Source: Nonomuraea guangzhouensis
GTDB taxonomy: Bacteria; Actinomycetota; Actinomycetes; Streptosporangiales; Streptosporangiaceae
Assembly (NCBI RefSeq): GCF_019396345.1
Contig: NZ_JAHKRM010000050.1
Span: 1 to 64,000, forward strand
Reading direction: 5' to 3'
DNA: 64,000 nt
In this document: one piece after another, positions 7,432-14,930 of the stretch
How positions within the stretch are numbered: the first letter of the stretch is position 1
How the letters are laid out: each line of letters begins with the position of its first letter
Notes under the pieces: model-generated
The model's input: only the letters and a program-made list of their open reading frames with translations
Database searches by the model: none
What the model was told of the DNA's origin: nothing
Translations under genes and position numbers: made by a program

Positions 7432-8904
7432 CTAACGCGCCGGCGCCCCATCCACCCGGCGCGGGACACTCAGCGGGTTGTCGTCCCTGAGCTCCTCCGG
7501 AAGCAGCTCCTCCGGCCAGTCCTGGTACGCCGTCGGCACCAGCCACCGGTCGATGGCCGTCGCGCCGACCGACGTGTGCGCGGCCGCCGTCGAAGCCGGC
7601 CACGGACCGCCATGGTGCATCGCCCAGCACACCGCCACCCCGGTGGGCCATCCGTTCCAGATCAGCCGCCCGGCCCTCCGTCCAAGCACCTCGGCGACCT
7701 CACCGGCTTCGCTGGGGTCGGTGGCGTGCACGGTGGCCGTCAACGACCCATCCAGCCGCTCCAGCACCGCCGGCAGTTCCGAAATTTCGCGATAAGTCAC
7801 GACGATCGACGCCGGCCCGAAGCACTCCTCGCCGATACCCGGCAGCTTCTCCGCGAACGAGTCGAGATCCGTGGTGAACACCTTGGGCGTGACCGCCCAA
7901 CTCCCCTCCCCCGCCTTGCCCTCGGCCAGGAGCGGCAGCTCGCCGAGCCGCTGCAGCCCGCCCAGGTAGCCGTCCCTGATCCGCTCGGCCAGCATCGGCC
8001 CGCCGGTGGTGCCTTCGACGGCCGCGGCGAGCGCCTTGCGCAGCTCGTCGTTCTCCGGCACGAACATCAGCCCAGGATTCGTACAGAACTGCCCGACCCC
8101 CATCGTCAGCGACGCGGCGAACCCGGTGGCCACCTCCGCCACGGGCGCGGACGGCAGCACCACGACCGGGTTGACGCTGCCCAGCTCACCGAAGAACGGG
8201 ATCGGCACCTCCCGCTCGTCGATCAGCCCCTGGATCGCCTTGCCACCCGCGACGGACCCGGTGAACCCGGCCGCGACCACGCTCGGGTGCTGCACCAGGT
8301 CGGCGCCCGCCTGCATGCCCTGCACCAGCCCCAGCAGATCGGGGTACGGCAGAGCCTTGCGGACAATGCGGGCGACCTGCTCGGAAGTGTTCGGGTGGCC
8401 GGGATGCGCCTTCACAACGACCGCACAACCGGCGGCCAGCGCCGAGGCGGTGTCGCCACCGGCCACGGAGAACGCGAACGGGAAGTTGCTCGCCGCGAAC
8501 ACCGCGACCACACCGGCCAGCGGCTGCTTCATCCGGCGTACGTCGGGCCTGGGCGGGGTTGCCGAGGGATCGGCGTGGTCGATGATGGCGTCGACGTAGC
8601 CGCCGTCCCTGAGCACCTGGGCGAACAGCCGGAACTGCCCGGCCGTACGAGCGACCTCACCGCGCAGCCGTGCCTCTCCCAGCGCGGTCTCGCTGTCGGC
8701 GGTCTGCCACAGCTCGCCCACCTTCGCGGCGAGAGCGTCGGCGACGGCCTCCAGCGCTTCGGCCCGTTCGGCGGCCGGCGTCGCCCGCCAGGCCGCGCCC
8801 GCGGCTGCCGCGGCGGAAACCACCAGGTCGACCCCGGCTCGGTCGGTTTCAGGCAGGGCGGTGCCCACGGCCTCGCCGGTCCTGGGGTCGTGTCCGTAGA
8901 TCAT
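7432..8904 (-). CDS. 2,5-dioxovalerate (alpha-ketoglutarate semialdehyde) dehydrogenase
   Basis: Oxidises 2,5-dioxopentanoate to 2-oxoglutarate, the last step of the oxidative uronate/aldarate route, delivering carbon to the TCA cycle. It is an aldehyde dehydrogenase of 490 residues with the catalytic glutamate at about residue 240 (FFGELGSVNP) and the nucleophilic cysteine at about 274 (GQFCTNPG). The FGELGS and QFCTNPG variants are those of the KGSADH group rather than general aldehyde dehydrogenases. ATG 8904 is used. Divergent from glucarate dehydratase, with an operator-like sequence in the shared 104-bp control region. The function assignment rests on both family motifs and neighbours. 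Confidence 0.9.
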   Translation of the reverse strand: MIYGHDPRTGEAVGTALPETDRAGVDLVVSAAAAAGAAWRATPAAERAEALEAVADALAAKVGELWQTADSETALGEARLRGEVARTAGQFRLFAQVLRDGGYVDAIIDHADPSATPPRPDVRRMKQPLAGVVAVFAASNFPFAFSVAGGDTASALAAGCAVVVKAHPGHPNTSEQVARIVRKALPYPDLLGLVQGMQAGADLVQHPSVVAAGFTGSVAGGKAIQGLIDEREVPIPFFGELGSVNPVVVLPSAPVAEVATGFAASLTMGVGQFCTNPGLMFVPENDELRKALAAAVEGTTGGPMLAERIRDGYLGGLQRLGELPLLAEGKAGEGSWAVTPKVFTTDLDSFAEKLPGIGEECFGPASIVVTYREISELPAVLERLDGSLTATVHATDPSEAGEVAEVLGRRAGRLIWNGWPTGVAVCWAMHHGGPWPASTAAAHTSVGATAIDRWLVPTAYQDWPEELLPEELRDDNPLSVPRRVDGAPAR

Positions 8905-8983
8905 CGAATGGCCCTTCGGAGTCTTGACACTTCTTCATGTTGATTCTTACAGTTGCCGCAACCTGTCCACAAACCTGGCAAGT

Positions 8984-8999
8984 GTTCACATATATGGAC
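8984..8999 (+). promoter_or_regulatory. IclR-type operator before glucarate dehydratase
   Basis: GTTCACATATATGGAC is the reverse complement (14 of 16 bases) of the site at 2008-2023. It ends 9 bp before the glucarate dehydratase start. A lone half-site GTCCAC is at 8965-8970. The site lies in the control region shared with the divergent dehydrogenase gene. Confidence 0.6.
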
Positions 9000-9008
9000 G
9001 GCGGTCAT

Positions 9009-10265
9009 ATGATCATCCGGCAGATCCACGTCACCCCCGTAGCCTTCAGGGATCCGCCACTGCTGAACGCCGCCGGGGTGCACGAACCCTGGGCGCTGCG
9101 GACGATCGTCGAGGTGATCACCGACGAGGGATTGAGCGGCCTCGGCGAGACGTACGGTGACCTGGGACATCTCACCAAGGTACGCGAATGCGCCGAGGCA
9201 CTGGTCGGCGTGGACGTGCATGCGACGAACGAGATGTACGCCAGGATCAGCGCGATCGTCGGCGACGTGGTGACGGACATGCATGGCTTGACCGGGGCCG
9301 CGACCCAGGAGAAGAGCATCGATCGAGTATTCGCGGCTTTCGAGGTGGCCTGCCTGGACATTCGCGGCAAGGCAGCCGGTGTGCCCGTGGTCGACCTGCT
9401 GGGCGGCCGAGTGCGCGACGCCGTGCCGTACAGCGCCTATCTCTTCTACAAGTGGGCGGGGCATCCGGGCGGCGAGCCCGACAGATTCGGCGCGGCGCTC
9501 GACCCGGCGGGGCTGGTCGACCAGGCGTCGATGCTGATCAAAGAGTATGGATTCGCGTCGATCAAGCTCAAAGGCGGCGTGTTCGCACCCCAGGAAGAGG
9601 TTGCGGCAATCATAGCCCTGCGGGAGGCCTTCCCTGGCGTGCCGCTCCGCCTCGACCCGAACGCCGCCTGGACCGTCGAGACCTCCATCCAGGTAGGACA
9701 GGCGCTGGAAGGCAGCCTGCAGTATCTGGAGGACCCCACACCAGGAATTCCCGGCATGTCGAAGGTCGCCGCCGAGGTGCCGATGCCACTGGCCACCAAC
9801 ATGTGCGTGGTCACACCCGAGCACCTTCCGCCCGCCATCGCCGCCAGAGCGATCGGCGTGCTGCTGCTCGACCACCACTACTGGGGCGGGCTCGTACGTT
9901 CCTCGCATATCGCCGCGCTGTGTGACACGTTCGGGCTGGAGCTGTCCATGCACTCCAACTCCCACCTCGGGATCAGCCTGGCCGCCATGACCCACCTGGC
10001 CGCCGCCACCCCCAATCTCACCCACGCCTGCGACACCCACACACCGTGGCAGAACGGGCAGGATGTGGTCGCGCCAGGCGCGTTGCGGTTCGTCGACGGC
10101 GCCGTACCCGTCCCCGACGGGCCCGGCCTCGGCGTCGAACTGGACCGGGACGCCTTGGCCGTGATGCACGAGCAATATCTCGCGTGCGGAATCACCGAAC
10201 GCGACGACACCACCTATATGCAGCGCTTCGAGCCTGCTTTCTCTGCGAGGAGACCGCGCTGGTGA
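9009..10265 (+). CDS. gudD: Glucarate dehydratase (enolase superfamily)
   Basis: Dehydrates D-glucarate to 5-keto-4-deoxyglucarate, substrate of the kdgD product. Catalytic positions of the glucarate dehydratase subgroup are all visible, numbered from ATG 9009: the KxK pair (SIKLKGG) with Lys188, metal ligands Asp216 (RLDPNAAW), Glu241 (LEDPTPG) and Asn264 (LATNMC), then Asp288 (LLLDHHYWGG) and the His315 base (MHSNSHLG). Length is 418 residues, normal. In-frame starts at 8994 (ATG) and 8937 exist; 9009 is chosen because the family begins near IIRQIHVTPVAF and the operator would otherwise lie inside the gene. No strong ribosome-binding site is present. The stop overlaps the next start (GTGA). 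A role on galactarate as well cannot be excluded. Confidence 0.9.
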   Translation: MIIRQIHVTPVAFRDPPLLNAAGVHEPWALRTIVEVITDEGLSGLGETYGDLGHLTKVRECAEALVGVDVHATNEMYARISAIVGDVVTDMHGLTGAATQEKSIDRVFAAFEVACLDIRGKAAGVPVVDLLGGRVRDAVPYSAYLFYKWAGHPGGEPDRFGAALDPAGLVDQASMLIKEYGFASIKLKGGVFAPQEEVAAIIALREAFPGVPLRLDPNAAWTVETSIQVGQALEGSLQYLEDPTPGIPGMSKVAAEVPMPLATNMCVVTPEHLPPAIAARAIGVLLLDHHYWGGLVRSSHIAALCDTFGLELSMHSNSHLGISLAAMTHLAAATPNLTHACDTHTPWQNGQDVVAPGALRFVDGAVPVPDGPGLGVELDRDALAVMHEQYLACGITERDDTTYMQRFEPAFSARRPRW

Positions 10266-11500
10266 ACGTGGCCTACGCCTACCCCTGGGATATCGTCGGC
10301 GACCCGTCGGCCCCTTCGCGCCTCGCGGAGCTGGGCGTCGAGGCCGTGGCGGTGGCGGCCAGCTATCACTCCACCCGCGCGGCGACGCCGTATCACCCCG
10401 CGCACCGAGTGCTGGACGTCCCCTATTCGGCCTTCTACCTGCCAGTACGCCCCTCCTCCTGGGGACGCCTGACACCGGCCTCCCCAACGTGGACACCCAC
10501 GGACGCCTTCCTGCAGGCCCGAGACGCCCTGAAGGCCGTCGGACTGCAGGTGCACGCGTGGACAGTGTTGACCCACAACTCATTCCTGGGCGGCGTACAC
10601 CCTGACCTGGTGGTGCGTAACGCATTCGGCGATCGCTATCCATATGCGCTGTGTCCGGCTTACGAGGACGTGGTCGAGTACTGCGAACATCTGGTCAGCG
10701 AGATCCTGACCGTCGGAGAGCCGGATGGGCTCATCCTTGAGGCGTGCGGCCCCATGGGTTTCGGGCACCAGAGCGTGCATGAGAAGACGGCCGGCGCCGA
10801 CTGGACGTCCGTACACAGTGACCTGCTGACACTCTGCTTCTGCACAGCCTGCGCACCCCGCTACCCGGAGGGCACCAGAGAACGCGTCCGCACGGCCATC
10901 GACGGCCCCGCTGCCAGGGCCGCGACCTCTCCCGCACCGACTGCTCCCACACAGGCGCCTCCCACGCCGGCCTCCTTCGCCCCCGTCTCCGCATCCCCTA
11001 CATCCACATCCCCCGCATCTACATCGCCGCCTTCTCCTGCGACCGTGGAGGCCGCTCTCGGTTCCCTCGCCGACGACGTCCGAGCCGTACGCGTCGAGTT
11101 GTCGGCCTCACTGCGCACCCGCCTCGTCGCCGTGGCCCGCGAGACCGCGTCGAACGTGCCCATCACCCTGCACGCCAACCCCGACCCGTGGGCAGCCAGC
11201 TCGTTCGCCGCCCTCCCCACCGGCGAACCCGGAGCCGAGGTCCTGGTAGGCAGCTGCTGGGGCGACCCGGCTTCGGACGCCGCCCGCCTGGCCAAGCTCG
11301 GCGAACTCTGCGACCCCGGTCAGCGAGTCGGCGCGTACGTCCTGGCCCTTCCCCCACGCCCCGCCGACGGCCAGACGCTCGCCGAGCAGCTCAGAACGTA
11401 CGCCAAGGCCGGCGCCACGGACTTCCACCTCTACCACGCCGGCCTCGCCTCCCCCCGCCGTCTCGCCTCCATGGCCGAAGCCCTACGCCTCATCCGCTAA
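10262..11500 (+). CDS. Uncharacterised protein translationally coupled to glucarate dehydratase
   Basis: I do not recognise the function. GTG 10262 overlaps the gudD stop by four bases, with CGAGGAGA just upstream, so it is made with gudD. The 412-residue product has no signal peptide. Alternating segments such as AELGVEAVAVAASYH, GLQVHAWTVL, GLILEACGPMGF and VPITLHANP resemble the strand-helix rhythm of a TIM barrel, as in glycoside-hydrolase-like proteins. A cysteine cluster CFCTAC is near residue 195. About 45 residues of pure Pro/Ala/Ser/Thr (near 213-260) interrupt the fold. A glycosidase-like or lactone/aldarate-handling role in uronate use is possible from context only. Confidence 0.75.
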   Translation: MNVAYAYPWDIVGDPSAPSRLAELGVEAVAVAASYHSTRAATPYHPAHRVLDVPYSAFYLPVRPSSWGRLTPASPTWTPTDAFLQARDALKAVGLQVHAWTVLTHNSFLGGVHPDLVVRNAFGDRYPYALCPAYEDVVEYCEHLVSEILTVGEPDGLILEACGPMGFGHQSVHEKTAGADWTSVHSDLLTLCFCTACAPRYPEGTRERVRTAIDGPAARAATSPAPTAPTQAPPTPASFAPVSASPTSTSPASTSPPSPATVEAALGSLADDVRAVRVELSASLRTRLVAVARETASNVPITLHANPDPWAASSFAALPTGEPGAEVLVGSCWGDPASDAARLAKLGELCDPGQRVGAYVLALPPRPADGQTLAEQLRTYAKAGATDFHLYHAGLASPRRLASMAEALRLIR

Positions 11501-11851
11501 CTGACGCACGAAACCCGGGCCTCGCTCTTCGGCGGGGCCCTCTACCCCTCGCGTGTACGACTTCATCCCGGTCCGCAGGCCTGTGGTTTCTCTCGGCGTC
11601 CACGGCTTCTACGCGTGTGCGTTGTAGTGGAAGCTGCTGGTGCCCAAGCCGACGCGGCGGAGCTGGTCCGATCGGGTCCAATCTGGTCTGATCGAACGCG
11701 TTTGGGGCAACCCCTCCCAGCTGCCGCATCAGCGCCCAAGACGCACACCCCGGCGTCCAGGTGGTCGCCCGACACATCACCGAACGCGACTCCACGGCCT
11801 GGCCGACCACGCCCGCAGCCCACCCAGGACTTCGCTGCCCGACCAACCGTC

Positions 11852-11968
11852 TCTACCTATCCTCGGACCTCTTCCAGCAGGTCCACGGTCTCTACCCATC
11901 CCCGGACGCCTTCCAGCAGGTCCACGGCCTCTACCCATCCCCGGACGCCTTCCAGCAGGTCCACGGGT
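11852..11968. repeat. Three 39-bp tandem repeats
   Basis: Copies begin at 11852, 11891 and 11930, each starting TCTACC and containing CCTTCCAGCAGGTCCACGG. The second and third copies are almost identical; the first is diverged. The period is a multiple of three, so a plus-strand frame reads LYPSPDAFQQVHG in series. No start with a ribosome-binding site or homologous protein supports coding. Confidence 0.85.
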
Positions 11969-12019
11969 TCTCAATGCCCGCCGCATTCTCCACGCGCCCG
12001 TAGAGGCCTCCCACGCCGT

Positions 12020-12053
12020 TAACCCCCGGAGACAGCTAACCCCCGGAGACAGC
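12020..12053. repeat. 17-bp tandem duplication
   Basis: TAACCCCCGGAGACAGC occurs twice head to tail (12020-12036 and 12037-12053), just downstream of the DUF402 gene's stop. A recent slippage-type duplication. Confidence 0.85.
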
Positions 12054-12060
12054 CCCGCAC

Positions 12061-12576
12061 TTACTCAGCTCGCGTTGCTCCACCCATCCGATCGAGCCAC
12101 CTCAAATGGGCACCCGCGAACGGCCCCTGCCGTTCTCCCACCGCGCCCATCAGCCACCTGGCCGTCTCCTCCGCCCGTGTAATCATCTGTTCCGGATATC
12201 CCAGTAACACCTGGTGCTCAGCGAACTCGTCCTCATCGTCCAAAATCAGCCGCCCATCCCGCATCCTGATCACGTCAAGGTCGAGATCCAGCATGGTCAC
12301 CTCATCGTCACGCCACTCAGGAACGGTGGTGACGTCCACATAAACCTCAGCCCGATTCGGCGGTGAGTTGAAAGACGCCGTCCACCACCCGTCCCGCGGG
12401 AACAGCATGATGACCGTGGTCTTCCACACCACCGGCGGCCCATCCCCCTTACGGGCGACCGTCCCTTTCGGCGCCGCGGCCCACACCCCGTGCTCATCCT
12501 CGCCCAGCACCTTCGCGGGATGGTTCCAGTGCAACGCCCCGCCGTACTTCCGGAAGACAACCCTCACATCGGTCAC
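12061..12576 (-). CDS. DUF402 domain protein
   Basis: 171 residues with the DUF402 signature. A beta-rich first half (YGGALHWNHPAKVLGEDEHG, then a WWTASF segment) is followed by an acidic patch with DLDLDVIRMRDG and LDDEDEF, the probable metal- or nucleotide-binding part of this fold. Family members in Firmicutes/actinomycetes include nucleoside phosphatases or RNA-associated proteins; the substrate here is not predictable. ATG 12576 gives MTDVRVVF; the upstream sequence lacks a strong ribosome-binding site. It stands alone, convergent with the unknown gene at 10262 and separated by 107 bp from the response regulator on the same strand. Confidence 0.8.
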   Translation of the reverse strand: MTDVRVVFRKYGGALHWNHPAKVLGEDEHGVWAAAPKGTVARKGDGPPVVWKTTVIMLFPRDGWWTASFNSPPNRAEVYVDVTTVPEWRDDEVTMLDLDLDVIRMRDGRLILDDEDEFAEHQVLLGYPEQMITRAEETARWLMGAVGERQGPFAGAHLRWLDRMGGATRAE

Positions 12577-12683
12577 TCCCGGGACGCTACCGGACCATCA
12601 CTCAGACCCTGCGCTCCCCAAGCTTTCGATCAACAACCTCGACCCCACCTGCGCTCCCGAACCCACGATCAACAGCCCCGACC

Positions 12684-13349
12684 TCACCCACGCTCACGCC
12701 CCTCTCCTGGACGAACCGCAGACACGAGCCCGCTCTCGTACGCCACGATGACAAGCTGTGCCCGATCCCGAGCGTCGAGCTTGGCCAGCAAGCGACCGAT
12801 ATGAGTCTTGACCGTCGCCAGGCTGAGGTGAAGGTGAGCGGTGATCTCGCTATTGGAGAGCCCCCGAGCGATCAATGTGAGAACCTCCCGCTCCCGCTCC
12901 GTAACCCCTTGAAGCCCCTTGACCTCTAGCGATGCCGGCGTGCGGGTGAACTCCTCGATCAACCTGCGCGTCACCGTCGGAGCCAGCAGCGCCTCACCGC
13001 TCGCGACCACCCGAATGGCGGCGACCAGATCAGCCGGCGGGGTGTCCTTGAGCAGGAACCCGCTGGCCCCGGCACGGAGCGCGTCGTAAACGTAGGCGTC
13101 GAGGTCGAACATGGTCACGATCAGGACCCGAGCCACATCACCGATGCGCCTCGTGGCCTCGATGCCATCCATTTCCGGCATCCGTACATCCATAAGGACC
13201 ACATCGGGTCTCTCCTCCAGAGCAACGGCCACCGCTTCGGCTCCCGTAGCAGCCTCACCGACGACCATCAGATCAGGCTCCGAGTCGACTAACACCCTGA
13301 AGCTCCCCCGAAGCAACGCCTGATCATCGGCGACAAGGACACGAATCAT
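12684..13349 (-). CDS. NarL/LuxR-family response regulator
   Basis: Transcription factor phosphorylated by the adjacent kinase. The receiver domain (residues 1-120) has the acidic pair DD at 8-9, phospho-acceptor Asp54 (VVLMDVRMPEM) and conserved Lys101 (FLLKD). The LuxR helix-turn-helix is near 148-208 (TEREREVLTLIARGLSNSEI). At 221 residues it is standard. ATG 13349 overlaps the kinase stop (ATGA), so kinase and regulator are coupled. The likely target is the divergent ABC exporter at 14931, with twin palindromes in between. Confidence 0.93.
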   Translation of the reverse strand: MIRVLVADDQALLRGSFRVLVDSEPDLMVVGEAATGAEAVAVALEERPDVVLMDVRMPEMDGIEATRRIGDVARVLIVTMFDLDAYVYDALRAGASGFLLKDTPPADLVAAIRVVASGEALLAPTVTRRLIEEFTRTPASLEVKGLQGVTEREREVLTLIARGLSNSEITAHLHLSLATVKTHIGRLLAKLDARDRAQLVIVAYESGLVSAVRPGEGRERG

Positions 13350-14818
13350 GAAATGCCTCCATAAGGCAATCGGGCCGACACCCGAAACCCTCGCCCAGGC
13401 AGACGCCCTGCCTCGAACACTCCGTCGTACATCATGACCCGCTCTCGCATTCCGATCAGCCCGTGCCCCGTCCCCTCCACCGGCAGTGTGCGGCGGCCAG
13501 GACCGTCATCGATCACCTCGATTCGCACCTCGCGCACGTCGGCGACCACCGACACCCGGCACCTCGCCGGTGCCGCATGCTTCACCACATTGGTAAGCGC
13601 CTCCTGGACGATCCGATAGACCGACAACTCCACGCCCTCAGGCAGCCCCACCCCGAGCCGCGAGATATCTTCTCCCCCGGGGCTGCCTGCTCCGCCCTCC
13701 TCTCTGTCCTGGGCTCGTCGGCCGGCCCTCGCCTGGGCATCGGTCCGACCGTCAGCCCGTCCCACGGCTGGCCTACCGCCTCTGATCGAAGCGTCAGCAC
13801 CCTCCAGAGCTGCGCTGTCCCGGTCTGCGCGTTCACTACTGGTCACCGCAGCAGCGTGAGCGTCCCTGCCGTCCGCCGCAGCATCCCGCACGCCCCTGCC
13901 GTCCGCACGATCAATCCACGGATGAAGTGCGGCATCGTTTTCGCCGCCACGGCCTTCCCTTGTCGCTAACCGGAGATCCAACTCCACCTCTACTCCCGCC
14001 AGCCTGGCCTGCTCGGCCAGCCCCGGAAGGCCACCAAGGTCGGGAGCGGGACCACGGTCGGGCGTTTCGTCTGAGCGGAGGACGCCGAGCAAGTGGCGCA
14101 TCTCGACGAGCGCACTTCGGCTGGCGGTCTCGATCACCCGCAACGCATCGTGCGCCTCTTCTGGCCTGGTGCCCATCACATGATTGGCCACGCCCGCCTT
14201 GACTGCGATCAATCCCACGCTGTGCGCGACGACATCGTGCAGCTCGCGGGCGATCCGCAGCCGCTCCTCTGTCACGGCCTGGCCGGCCAGGCGTTCGGCG
14301 TCGCGCGCCGCATAGTGTCTTCGTTCTCGTACGGCTCGCCCGACCGTCCACGCGCCGCCCAGCGCTGCTATGCCGATGAGTGGCCCGTCGATATTCGGAA
14401 ACCACGCGGGACCCGCCGGCTGCGGCGCAGCGCCGGCGACCACCATGCTGACCAGCGTGACCAGAGTGAGCACGCCGATCGCTGAGGTTGGAACCCACGC
14501 GCCCCGGGCATCGCCCAGCGCGACGATATAGAGCGCATAGGCAGGCGAGATATAAGCGAACGACACCCCTAACACCGCAGCGACCACGATGGAGAGTGTC
14601 AGCATGAGGCAGAAGACAGGCAACGGCCACACCCTGCGCAGCACCAGCGGCAAACTCAGCCCCAGGATAAGAGCTAGCCTCGCCCACGGCGGCAGGTGCG
14701 ACCCACTCGTCGACGCCGTGAGGAACATAAGAGAGAAGCCCAACCCTGCCAGCAGGTCCAGCGCGATCAGCTGACGATGACTCAAGCGAGCGGTGAAGAA
14801 GGAGTGGGAGTCGTTCAC
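13346..14818 (-). CDS. NarL-type sensor histidine kinase with large internal insertion
   Basis: Membrane sensor kinase. Four or five hydrophobic helices (about residues 18-160) lead to the HisKA_3 dimerisation domain with phospho-histidine His194 (RIARELHDVVAHS). The ATPase domain N-box (YRIVQEALTNVVKHA, Asn near 410) and G-box (GHGLIGMRERV) close the protein. Between the end of the DHp-proximal part and LPEGVEL, about 100 residues (near 287-390) rich in Gly, Ala, Asp and Arg are inserted; family members have only some ten residues there. GTG 14818 (VNDSHSFF) is preferred over an in-frame start at 14920, which would place the exporter control palindromes inside the gene. 490 residues. Confidence 0.85.
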   Translation of the reverse strand: MNDSHSFFTARLSHRQLIALDLLAGLGFSLMFLTASTSGSHLPPWARLALILGLSLPLVLRRVWPLPVFCLMLTLSIVVAAVLGVSFAYISPAYALYIVALGDARGAWVPTSAIGVLTLVTLVSMVVAGAAPQPAGPAWFPNIDGPLIGIAALGGAWTVGRAVRERRHYAARDAERLAGQAVTEERLRIARELHDVVAHSVGLIAVKAGVANHVMGTRPEEAHDALRVIETASRSALVEMRHLLGVLRSDETPDRGPAPDLGGLPGLAEQARLAGVEVELDLRLATREGRGGENDAALHPWIDRADGRGVRDAAADGRDAHAAAVTSSERADRDSAALEGADASIRGGRPAVGRADGRTDAQARAGRRAQDREEGGAGSPGGEDISRLGVGLPEGVELSVYRIVQEALTNVVKHAAPARCRVSVVADVREVRIEVIDDGPGRRTLPVEGTGHGLIGMRERVMMYDGVFEAGRLPGRGFRVSARLPYGGIS

Positions 14819-14852
14819 GCGTTGACCGTAGTGGTTGACGGTGGGCCCGCAC

Positions 14853-14894
14853 GTCAGACCAGGGTCTGACCTTGAGGTTCGGACCGTGGTCCGA
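14853..14894. promoter_or_regulatory. Twin palindromes between kinase and ABC exporter
   Basis: GTCAGACC-AG-GGTCTGAC (14853-14870) is a perfect 8+2+8 inverted repeat, and TCGGACC-GT-GGTCCGA (14879-14894) a perfect 7+2+7 one. They share the pattern TCnGACC-NN-GGTCnGA and their centres are 25 bp apart. They lie between the divergent starts at 14818 and 14931 and are good candidates for binding by the adjacent NarL-type response regulator. Confidence 0.65.
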
Positions 14895-14930
14895 TGTGAC
14901 GAACGCCCGCCGTACCTCATTCTTTACCGC

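Larger units (their letters stand above)
11501..12060. other. 560-bp non-coding gap with tandem repeats
   Basis: Lies between the plus-strand uronate island and the convergent DUF402 gene. Open frames here have irregular codon use and no recognisable motif. The only structure is a 39-bp triple repeat and a 17-bp double repeat (listed separately), plus a run of GGTCCGATC/GGTCTGATC-like words near 11665-11695. Confidence 0.6.

Noticed and set aside
5794..8943. Very long plus-strand open frame (about 1050 codons) across kdgD, the CT tract and the antisense of the dehydrogenase
   Set aside because: Arg/Pro/Ser/His-rich translation with no domain; it is an out-of-frame and antisense shadow of genes with intact catalytic motifs.
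11761..12003. Plus-strand 80-codon frame with LYPSPDAFQQVHG repeats
   Set aside because: The 39-bp period keeps all frames open, so openness is no evidence; no ribosome-binding site or conserved flank.
14819..14920. N-terminal extension of the histidine kinase to 14920
   Set aside because: It would encode both regulatory palindromes and lacks hydrophobic or conserved character; GTG 14818 gives a normal start.
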